Positions 17,525 through 25,083 of a DNA stretch of 64,000 bases are shown here, one piece after another. Below the pieces are notes generated by a model that searched no databases, was not told the DNA's origin, and saw nothing but the letters and a program-made list of their open reading frames with translations. How positions within the stretch are numbered: position 1 is the stretch's first letter; each line of letters starts with the position of its first letter. Origin of the DNA: JAQVIJ01 sp041287365 (GTDB lineage Bacteria > Desulfobacterota > Dissulfuribacteria > Dissulfuribacterales > DYLC01); assembly GCA_041287365.1 (NCBI GenBank), contig JBEULL010000020.1, positions 1 to 64,000 on the forward strand. The letters are read 5' to 3'. Both the position numbers and the translations under genes were made by a program.

Positions 17525-18583
17525 TTATATGTGTGGTTCTTCTATTTCATAAATTTTTGTTGTACCAGCTCCAGATGGATCTTCCAATCTGTCGGTTACA
17601 ATAAGGATTATTTTCCCATTCAGCACATTAAAACCAGATATTCTGCCATTCATTTTTATCGACACTGATTTAATGGCGTAGTTGTCACCATTTGAAAACA
17701 ATTTCAAGAGGGATATTTTGTCGAATAGCTGCTGTTGTGGTTCATTAAAAGCCATCCAAAACGATTTTTCATTTGTTTTTTGTGAATCCACGATTGCTGT
17801 TTTTATATTCAAAAAAGAGGCAGGATTGTTGATTGCAATCACGTTTTTCGACCAAAGCAGTTTATTTGATTCATACACGTTCAGTGTTCCTGATCTATCA
17901 AGAAATATCGTCTCTTTTATATCGTTATGATTCAAATCAACAAAAGCAAATAGGTTACTTATAGAATTTATTGGAATAATAGTTTTTTCATTCACAAACA
18001 TCATACCGTTATCATTAGGCTTAACTATAAAAAAAACATTTCCAAACATATTCCTAACATCAAATCTCTGGCCAACCAATGTATCGTCATTCAAAAAGCA
18101 CAGCCACATATTTATTTTATCTTGAACCAATCGCAATGTATTGCCATCAAAGCGCAAAAGACATGACTCAAGCCCAACATCAGGAATCAGAATATTAACA
18201 GCAAGCCATCCAGAATTAGGAGACACAGAAAAAGAAACAGGGGTTCCAAAACCCGAAAATCTATAAAAAAATGGCTTTGCAGTATGTTTATATGGAGCAA
18301 TATATATCCCTGAAGGCAGCAAATAAATAATTTCATATAACCCATCGCCATTCAGATCAACAATCGAAGCGGATATAACATCATACTTCAACAAACCAAC
18401 AGGTTTTCCAATATTTTCAATCGATAAAACATCTTGTTTGATTGAAGTCAAATCAACTCCGACAATATTGCTGGAAACATTCTGATCTATATCAGAAAAT
18501 ACATAACTCACACAAAACAATTCAGATAAAATTAAAAAAAATCCAAGCGTAAACAGTATTGTTTTAGTTAATCTACTGAACAT
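17525..18583 (-). CDS. Exported protein with FG-GAP/VCBS-like repeats
   Basis: A 352-residue protein with an N-terminal signal peptide or anchor (SRLTKTILFTLGFFLILSELFCVSYVFS). At least two calcium-binding-type motifs of integrin-like beta-propeller repeats are present, VDLNGDGLYEIIYLL (about residue 83) and VDLNHNDIKETIFLD, which suggests a small beta-propeller. No enzyme motif is seen. ATG at 18583 has AGAGG 6 nt upstream and is preferred over an earlier in-frame start that overlaps gyrB. It follows gyrB directly and shares its AT-rich composition. Confidence 0.65.
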   Translation of the reverse strand: MFSRLTKTILFTLGFFLILSELFCVSYVFSDIDQNVSSNIVGVDLTSIKQDVLSIENIGKPVGLLKYDVISASIVDLNGDGLYEIIYLLPSGIYIAPYKHTAKPFFYRFSGFGTPVSFSVSPNSGWLAVNILIPDVGLESCLLRFDGNTLRLVQDKINMWLCFLNDDTLVGQRFDVRNMFGNVFFIVKPNDNGMMFVNEKTIIPINSISNLFAFVDLNHNDIKETIFLDRSGTLNVYESNKLLWSKNVIAINNPASFLNIKTAIVDSQKTNEKSFWMAFNEPQQQLFDKISLLKLFSNGDNYAIKSVSIKMNGRISGFNVLNGKIILIVTDRLEDPSGAGTTKIYEIEEPHI

Positions 18584-18593
18584 ATAACCTCTT

Positions 18594-20999
18594 TTATATA
18601 TCAAGCTCTTTGACTTCCAATGCGTGGTTGTATATAAAATCCTTTCTTGGTTCTATCTTTTCACCCATCAAAGTAGTGAATAAATTTTCAGCCTCATCTG
18701 CATCCAAAACAGAAACCTGCAACAATGTCCTGTTTTGCGGATCCATAGTGGTTTTCCACAACTGTTCAGGATTCATCTCTCCAAGTCCTTTATATCGTTG
18801 CTTAGTAAGCCCTTTTTGTGCATATTCCCTTACGGAAGAAAGAAATGATTCCATATCATTGAAACTCTCTTGAGTCTCTTTGTATGTTAAAACAATTTTG
18901 TTTGTTACGATATTCTTCAATAATTTATATGACTTTATTATTTTTTTAATCTCAGGAGTTTTCCATAAATTTAAATCTATATTGGTTCTTAAGAAGGACA
19001 TGGACTCCAACGCAACGGTAAATGAGTAATCACCGGTATCTGATTGTTTTATTTCTGTAATTTTATATCCTTTTTCTGATAATTTTATAAACAACGATTC
19101 CATAAAAGCTGAATCGACAAATTTTTCATAACTATCAAGACCAAGCTCCAAAAGATCCTTCAGTAAATCCTTCCACAATCCGATATGGATCAATTCATCA
19201 AAATCATGCAAATAATCCGTTATTTTCAACAAGAAATCATACAGATTTTTCCCTGTTATGATTTTATCATCAATACGAATCGACATTTCATTGATAATTC
19301 TATTGAACAAAAACTTGTCAAATTCAGCTTCATCTTTCAGAAAAATCTCTTTGTTTTTGTTATAAACAACTCTGAATAACGGTGGTTGAGCGATATATAA
19401 AAAACCCTTTTCTATCAACTCGTACATATGTCTATAAAAAAATGTCAAGAGTAAGGTTCTGATATGTGCTCCATCGACATCGGCATCGGTCATTATGATT
19501 ATTTTATGATATTTCAATTTTTGAATATCAAAATCATCGGAACTTATTCCTGCACCTATGCCCGTTCCAATAGATGATATGAGATTTCTTATTTCTTCAC
19601 TTGACAAAACTTTATTAAATCTTGCCTTTTCTACATTCATTATTTTTCCTCTGAGAGGCAAAATAGCCTGGAATTTTCTGTCTCTTCCCTGCTTTGCACT
19701 GCCTCCGGCGGAATCACCCTCCACAATAAAAATCTCTCTATGTTCAGGGTTTTTTTCTTGACAATCAGCCAACTTACCCGCAAGGGTGATGTCCAGGCCC
19801 GAAGAAGATTTTCGGGACAATTCCTTCGCCTTTCTCGCAGCCTCTCTCGCCCTTGCCGCATCCACTATCTTTTCCAACATCTTTTTTATAATTGTCGGAT
19901 TTTCTTCAAAAAACAGGGACAGTTTTTCATAAACCACGGATGAAACAACAGATCTTACCTCACTGTTTCCTAATTTTGATTTGGTTTGACCTTCAAACTG
20001 TGGATTAGGAACTTTTACGGACACAATACAAGTCAAACCTTCTTTTACATCATCCCCTTCTATTTTTTCTTTTAGTTTTTTGGATATATTATCATCAGCT
20101 AAATATTTATTGATACATTTCGTCAAAGCCTGTCTAAATCCTGTGACATGGGTTCCATCTTCTTTTGTTCTTATATTATTTACATAACTCAACAACTTTT
20201 CTGAGTATCCATCATTGTATTGAAAAGCTATCTCAATTGCTATATTGTCTTTTTCCGATGATATATATATCGGTTTTTCAAATATCAATTCCTTATTTTT
20301 ATTCAAATGTTCTACAAAAGAAACTATACCTCCTTCAAAATGAAATTCCGCCGTCTTTTCAGATCGTTTATCTTCTAATCTAATAGTTATATTACTGTTT
20401 AAATACGCCAACTCTCTCATTCTCGCCTGTAATATCTCATATTGAAATTCGGTTGTTTCTGTAAAAATTGTTTCATCTGGTATAAATGTTATTCTTGTTC
20501 CTCTTTTTTTTGTTTCTCCTATTATAGTTACTTGTGTTGTAGGTATTCCATATTCATATTTTTGATTATATATTTTACCATCTCTATATACTTCAACATC
20601 TAAAAATTTAGATAATGCATTTACTACAGAAATTCCAACACCATGTAATCCACCAGAAACTTTATATGTTTGATTGTCGAATTTTCCACCGGCATGTAGT
20701 TTTGTCAAAACAAGCTCCAATGCCGATATTCCTTCTGTTGGATGCATATCCACAGGAATACCTCTTCCATTATCTTCTACAGTTATACTATTATTTTCAT
20801 TTATAATTACATAGATAAAATTACAGAAACCAGCCATTGATTCATCTATACTGTTATCTACAATTTCATAAACCAAATGATGTAAACCTTCTACACCAAT
20901 ATTTCCTATATACATAGCAGGTCTTTTTCTTACAGCAGATAATCCTTCTAATACTTTTATACTTTCTGCTTGATACTTTTCCTGTTCTATAGATTTCAT
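18594..20999 (-). CDS. gyrB: DNA gyrase subunit B
   Basis: ATPase subunit of DNA gyrase, about 801 residues. It shows the GHKL ATP site (EIVDNSIDE, VEDNGRGIPVD, KVSGGLHGVG), the TOPRIM domain (EIFIVEGDSAGGSAKQGRDRKFQAILPLRGKIMNVEKA and MTDADVDGAHIRTLLLTFFYRH) and the C-terminal QRYKGLGEMNPEQLWKTTMDP segment that contacts GyrA. ATG at 20999 with GAGGAAAG upstream gives the conserved N-terminus; a GTG at 21017 would add six residues. It lies 18 nt after dnaN. Its codon use is strongly AT-rich compared with parA or feoB in the same window. Confidence 0.96.
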   Translation of the reverse strand: MKSIEQEKYQAESIKVLEGLSAVRKRPAMYIGNIGVEGLHHLVYEIVDNSIDESMAGFCNFIYVIINENNSITVEDNGRGIPVDMHPTEGISALELVLTKLHAGGKFDNQTYKVSGGLHGVGISVVNALSKFLDVEVYRDGKIYNQKYEYGIPTTQVTIIGETKKRGTRITFIPDETIFTETTEFQYEILQARMRELAYLNSNITIRLEDKRSEKTAEFHFEGGIVSFVEHLNKNKELIFEKPIYISSEKDNIAIEIAFQYNDGYSEKLLSYVNNIRTKEDGTHVTGFRQALTKCINKYLADDNISKKLKEKIEGDDVKEGLTCIVSVKVPNPQFEGQTKSKLGNSEVRSVVSSVVYEKLSLFFEENPTIIKKMLEKIVDAARAREAARKAKELSRKSSSGLDITLAGKLADCQEKNPEHREIFIVEGDSAGGSAKQGRDRKFQAILPLRGKIMNVEKARFNKVLSSEEIRNLISSIGTGIGAGISSDDFDIQKLKYHKIIIMTDADVDGAHIRTLLLTFFYRHMYELIEKGFLYIAQPPLFRVVYNKNKEIFLKDEAEFDKFLFNRIINEMSIRIDDKIITGKNLYDFLLKITDYLHDFDELIHIGLWKDLLKDLLELGLDSYEKFVDSAFMESLFIKLSEKGYKITEIKQSDTGDYSFTVALESMSFLRTNIDLNLWKTPEIKKIIKSYKLLKNIVTNKIVLTYKETQESFNDMESFLSSVREYAQKGLTKQRYKGLGEMNPEQLWKTTMDPQNRTLLQVSVLDADEAENLFTTLMGEKIEPRKDFIYNHALEVKELDI

Positions 21000-21017
21000 A
21001 CAAAAAACTTTCCTCAC

Positions 21018-22163
21018 TTATACTATAATTGGCATAAATATACTTAAAAAACCTTCATCATCTGAGCCAGTTATTAAACATGGACTTTTTGAGTTATTGA
21101 TTTTTAATTTAATATTTTTTGATTTCATAACAGATAATATATTCAATACAAATTTTCCATTGAATACTATTTCTATAAAATCAGCATGTTCTGTATTTAT
21201 TGGTATTGTTTCTTTTGCTCTTGCTGTTTCATTTTCTAATGTTTCAAGTTCAATAATATTTTTATTTGTTTTCATTTTTATTGAATCATAAACATCAGTT
21301 GTCAATATTGTTAATCTTTTTAATGTGTTTATAAATTTCAATCTATCAATTTCTATTGAATTACCTTCATTTTTTGGAATTATCGATCTATATGGCGGAA
21401 ATTTATCATCTATCAATCTTATTGTAATGTTTTCTTTTTCTGTTAATATAAAAAGAAATTTATCTTGCATGAATAAATTTATAGATTCATATCTATCAAG
21501 TATCTTTTTTAATTCAATTGCTCCTTTTTTAGGAATTATAATTGGTTTTTCTAATTCGAAATCGGTATCTATAGTTTTATCTATTAAATTCATTCGTAAA
21601 CTATCTGAGCTTACCATTCTTATTTTTTTTAAATTATCTTCTCTTATTGTTTCAAAATTTATTCCTGTTAGACTTATTTTTGTTTTTACATCATCCGATG
21701 CCACTGAAAATATAGTTTTATCTATCATATCTTTCAATAAAGAAGATGATACTGAAAGATATTTTCCATCTACAGCTGTTATAAATCTCGGAAATTCTTC
21801 AGCAGGAAGTCCGGCTATTTCATACTCCATCTCTGAATTTTCCTCTTCTTTGTTTTTATCAGATTTTATTTTTATCCAGAAATTATCCTTTTCTTCTATC
21901 GTAATATTTTGAAATGGTAGCTCTTTTGTTAATTCATATATTTTTTTGGGATCCAATAAAATGGAACCTTCTTCGATTATATCGCAACAAATTTTGGTTT
22001 GATAACTTATTTCAAGATCTGTTGCTTCTACAATTAACTTTCCATTATTGGTATATAAAATTATATTTTTCAAAATAGACATCGTTGTTTTTTTATCTAT
22101 AAAATTTTGAGCATAAAATAGGGCTTCCAATAAATCCGTTCTTTTTACATTTAATTTAATCAT
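21018..22163 (-). CDS. dnaN: DNA polymerase III subunit beta (sliding clamp)
   Basis: A 381-residue beta clamp with the three-domain pattern of the family: MIKLNVKRTDLLEAL at the start, ILKNIILYTNNGKLIVEATDLEISYQT in domain 1, LPAEEFPRF before domain 2, and the C-terminal SDDEGFLSIFMPIIV that forms the partner-binding edge. The gene is extremely AT-rich; one 60-nt sample (21121-21180) has about 18% G+C by eye count. It is followed by gyrB. dnaA and recF are not adjacent. Confidence 0.95.
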   Translation of the reverse strand: MIKLNVKRTDLLEALFYAQNFIDKKTTMSILKNIILYTNNGKLIVEATDLEISYQTKICCDIIEEGSILLDPKKIYELTKELPFQNITIEEKDNFWIKIKSDKNKEEENSEMEYEIAGLPAEEFPRFITAVDGKYLSVSSSLLKDMIDKTIFSVASDDVKTKISLTGINFETIREDNLKKIRMVSSDSLRMNLIDKTIDTDFELEKPIIIPKKGAIELKKILDRYESINLFMQDKFLFILTEKENITIRLIDDKFPPYRSIIPKNEGNSIEIDRLKFINTLKRLTILTTDVYDSIKMKTNKNIIELETLENETARAKETIPINTEHADFIEIVFNGKFVLNILSVMKSKNIKLKINNSKSPCLITGSDDEGFLSIFMPIIV

Positions 22164-22427
22164 TTAAATATCTCCTTATTAGATAAATAAAACAAGCCTT
22201 GTCAGTTTTGTTGAAAAATAGCTAACTACTTTATTTTTAAATAGAAAAATGCAACATATTAAAAACATATACCGACTGTTTTGTGTTCATGTCCAAAAAA
22301 TAAAATTGTTCGGAGCTGCTAAAGAGATATTTTTGACATGAAATTAACAATACGATATAATCATTTTTAACAGGTTATCATTTGAAGACCTTTCATTTTT
22401 CCAAATATAAAAATATAACATAATTTC

Positions 22428-23555
22428 ATGAAAATATCAGCGCTTAAAGAAAAAATACTGTCACAGATTCGATCGGCAGCTCCTATGACCTTTTATGATT
22501 TCATGAAATTATGCCTGTATGATAAGGAATTCGGCTATTATACAAAACCTGACAGGATAGGAATCAAAGGTGACTATATCACAAGCTCGCATTGTTCACC
22601 GCTTTTTTCAAGATTGATTGCCAATCAGCTCATAGAGTTATGGGAGCTTCTTGGAGAAAATGATTTTTTTCTGGTCGAAATGGGTGCAGGAGCCGGTTTT
22701 TCGGCCATGGATATACTTGATTATCTCAAAAAACATCCTGTTTATGAAAAAATCACCTACGTCATCATGGAACAAAATCCGGCTGCAAAAGCGCTTCATA
22801 AAAAATTACTGTCGGATTTTTCCAATAAAATTATATGGATCGATTCCTTGAAGGAACTTGGGTCATTTAATGGATGTGTCTTTTCCAATGAACTCCTGGA
22901 CGCATTTCCTGTGCATGTAATACAGAAAGATTTCGACGCATTTCATGAAATTTATGTCGATGCTGATGGAGAAGATTTGATAGAAAGGATAGGGCCTTTG
23001 AGTTCCGATATATTAAAGGATTATGTTGCAAATAAAATTCCTCAAGACCTTCCAAACGGCTATAGAACTGATGTAAATCTCGATATTCAACCATGGCTTT
23101 TAAGTATATTTGAAACTATGGTAAAGGGATTTATATTGACAATAGATTATGGACATACGGCAAGGGAATTTTTTGACCCTATCAGAAACAGGGGTACCTT
23201 GATGTGTTATAAGGCCCATAGAATCTCCGATGATATTTTTGCCTTTCCAGGAGAACAGGATATAACTACACATGTAAATTTTTCTGACTTGCACAATATA
23301 GGGTTGGAACTCGGCTTTTGCACCGTGGGTTATGCTCAACAGTGGGCATTTTTGGGTGGCTTAGATTTTGAGAAGACCTTAAAAGAGAAATATCCCAACA
23401 TCACTCCGTTTTCTCAGGAGATGGCTGGCGTAAAGATGTTGATTTTTCCTCAAGGTATGGGTTCAAGCCACAAGGTCATGCTTCAGGCAAAAAATGTTGA
23501 GATTAACAGGAAAATAAAAGGGTTTTCTTTGCAGAACAAAATAGATAGGTTATGA
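22428..23555 (+). CDS. MidA/NDUFAF7-family SAM-dependent methyltransferase
   Basis: A 375-residue class I methyltransferase of the DUF185/MidA family. The N-terminal PMTFYDFMKLCLYDKEFGYYT and GDYITSSHCSPLFSRLIANQL are diagnostic, the SAM-binding loop is VEMGAGAGFSAMDIL, and FSNELLDAFPVH and LTIDYGH complete the fold. Eukaryotic NDUFAF7 methylates an arginine of complex I; the bacterial substrate is not known. It overlaps the HAD gene downstream by 4 nt. No strong ribosome binding site precedes the ATG. The 264-nt gap upstream to dnaN is very AT-rich. Confidence 0.88.
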   Translation: MKISALKEKILSQIRSAAPMTFYDFMKLCLYDKEFGYYTKPDRIGIKGDYITSSHCSPLFSRLIANQLIELWELLGENDFFLVEMGAGAGFSAMDILDYLKKHPVYEKITYVIMEQNPAAKALHKKLLSDFSNKIIWIDSLKELGSFNGCVFSNELLDAFPVHVIQKDFDAFHEIYVDADGEDLIERIGPLSSDILKDYVANKIPQDLPNGYRTDVNLDIQPWLLSIFETMVKGFILTIDYGHTAREFFDPIRNRGTLMCYKAHRISDDIFAFPGEQDITTHVNFSDLHNIGLELGFCTVGYAQQWAFLGGLDFEKTLKEKYPNITPFSQEMAGVKMLIFPQGMGSSHKVMLQAKNVEINRKIKGFSLQNKIDRL

Positions 23556-24187
23556 AATATAAAGTTGCTGTCTTTGATTGCGATGGTGTTCTGATAAATT
23601 CCGAGATATCAAACAGGTTATATTATAATGAACTATTAAAAAGGGTTGGGCGATCTTTATTGACCGATGAGGAGTTTTCTTTCGTACATGCCCATACAGC
23701 CGAGGAATCTGTGGAATATCTTTTCAGAGAAGAACTTGAACTGTCTTCCGCATGGAGAGATATGGCCATGATCGAGATGAAGAAACTTTCCTATAACGAC
23801 TATCTCGATTTACTGGAATTGGAACCTGGTGTCAGAGAGGTATTGCTTGACATTAGACCTCCTTTGAAAACAGCTATTTTTACCAATCGCACCACCACCA
23901 TGCCAAGAATCACCGAACGCTTTATGTTTGATACCTTATTTGACTGTATTAAAACAGCGCTGGATGTAAAAAGACCTAAACCGGACCCTGGCGGGTTGAT
24001 CGAGATAATGGATCTTTTTTGTGCAACTCCGAATGAACTGGTTTATGTGGGTGATACCAGGGTTGATGAATTAGTTGCAAGAGCGGCTGGTGTTGATTTT
24101 ATTGCCTATAAAAACAAGGAGTTAAATGCAATGTTTCACGTGAAACATTTTAGTGAAATAGGTTATTTTTTAAAAAAGGATGAATAG
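23552..24187 (+). CDS. HAD-superfamily hydrolase (phosphoglycolate-phosphatase-like)
   Basis: A 211-residue haloacid-dehalogenase-type phosphatase. The four HAD motifs are visible: VFDCDGVLINSE (nucleophile Asp in DxDG), FTNRTTT (motif II), the lysine in RPKPDPGG (motif III) and VYVGDTRVDELVA (motif IV). The helical cap between motif I and II fits phosphoglycolate-phosphatase-like enzymes. The natural substrate is unknown. The last 20 residues are encoded partly by a perfect parS site (MFHVKHF), so this tail is shaped by centromere function. The ATG overlaps the upstream stop (ATGA). Confidence 0.88.
   Translation: MKYKVAVFDCDGVLINSEISNRLYYNELLKRVGRSLLTDEEFSFVHAHTAEESVEYLFREELELSSAWRDMAMIEMKKLSYNDYLDLLELEPGVREVLLDIRPPLKTAIFTNRTTTMPRITERFMFDTLFDCIKTALDVKRPKPDPGGLIEIMDLFCATPNELVYVGDTRVDELVARAAGVDFIAYKNKELNAMFHVKHFSEIGYFLKKDE
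24132..24147. promoter_or_regulatory. parS centromere site
   Basis: TGTTTCACGTGAAACA is a 16/16 match to the consensus parS bound by chromosomal ParB/Spo0J, and the palindrome extends two further bases on each side (24130-24149). It lies within the 3' end of the HAD gene, about 11 kb from parB-parA. I saw no second full match in the window by eye. Confidence 0.95.
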
Positions 24188-24189
24188 TT

Positions 24190-24945
24190 TTGCGTTGTGA
24201 TTCACATAAGTTGAAAAAATTGTTGAAAGCCATGCTTTCCTTGTGCCCCGATGTCTATGGACTTGTATTGAATGACGATGGCTGGATTTCAATAAAGGAA
24301 TTACATCGTGCTGTTGTGTGTGAAGACTCTTTTAATTATATTACGCCCGCCTTTTTAATGCAGTTTTTTTTGATAAACAACCAACAGTATGAAGTGAATG
24401 GTTGTATGGTAAGGCGAAGAGATGTCTCTCCTGTTTTGCCCTTGCTGGTTGAATCGCCGCCGAATGTACTTTATATTGCTGTCTCGTCGAGGAGTTATGA
24501 TGCTGTCAAGAAAAACGGTCTCAAGGGTGTAGCCGGCAGGGTTGTGTTGTTTGTCACTTCGGAGCTTGCTATATCTGTTGTTAAGCGGAGGTTTTCATCT
24601 TATGTGTTGTTGAAGATAAAAACAGATAAGGCGATGAGTTTGGGTTGCCGTTTTTGTTTGTATGGCGAATCGATATATATTTCCGATCACATTCCTTCGA
24701 ACGCCATTGTTTTTCCGCTGTTGTCAACAACCAATAAAGGGGATAGGATGGTTGTGCATCGAAAACCTGCGGCGTCTGAGGAAAAAAGTAAAAAAGATGA
24801 CCGTGCAGCAAATGAGGCAGGTGGATTTTTTTTGAATGTCACCCATATTGATAATTTGAAACCGGTTAGAAAGCGTGGTGTTGGTGACGCTAAGCGCGAC
24901 CCTGATTGGAAGATTGCGAGAAGAAACAGCCGCAGGGGTGGGTAG
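24190..24945 (+). CDS. Divergent RNA 2'-phosphotransferase (KptA/Tpt1)-like protein
   Basis: A 251-residue protein starting at TTG (24190), with AAGGA 9 nt upstream. The N-terminal part, KLLKAMLSLCPDVYGLVLNDDGWISIKELHRAV, matches the winged-helix domain of KptA/Tpt1. A second part, VLYIAVSSRSYDAVKKNGLKG ... VVLFVTS ... IYISDHIPSNAIVF, follows the ADP-ribosyltransferase half. The usual catalytic residues look eroded: YIAVS stands where HGT(S) is expected and the HVHLS-type segment is replaced. The last 50 residues are basic (KPVRKRGVGDAKRDP). It may bind RNA without the NAD-dependent 2'-phosphate transfer. Assignment rests on pattern recall. Confidence 0.55.
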   Translation: MRCDSHKLKKLLKAMLSLCPDVYGLVLNDDGWISIKELHRAVVCEDSFNYITPAFLMQFFLINNQQYEVNGCMVRRRDVSPVLPLLVESPPNVLYIAVSSRSYDAVKKNGLKGVAGRVVLFVTSELAISVVKRRFSSYVLLKIKTDKAMSLGCRFCLYGESIYISDHIPSNAIVFPLLSTTNKGDRMVVHRKPAASEEKSKKDDRAANEAGGFFLNVTHIDNLKPVRKRGVGDAKRDPDWKIARRNSRRGG

Positions 24946-24970
24946 TTTTTGAAATTGATTGATTCTATGT

Positions 24971-25046
24971 GGGCAATTAGCTCAGTGGATAGAGTGTTGG
25001 CCTCCGGAGCCAAAGGTCGTGGGTTCGAATCCCGCATTGCCCGCCA
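24971..25046 (+). tRNA. tRNA-Arg (anticodon CCG)
   Basis: A 76-nt cloverleaf with acceptor stem GGGCAAT/ATTGCCC, D-arm containing AGCTCAGTGGATAGAG, anticodon stem TTGGC/GCCAA around the loop CTCCGGA (anticodon CCG, codon CGG), and T-loop GGTTCGAATCC. The 3' CCA is encoded. It sits between the KptA-like gene and iorA. Confidence 0.96.
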
Positions 25047-25083
25047 TTTTTTAGTGATTTAACCTTCGTTCAAGGGGAACCTT

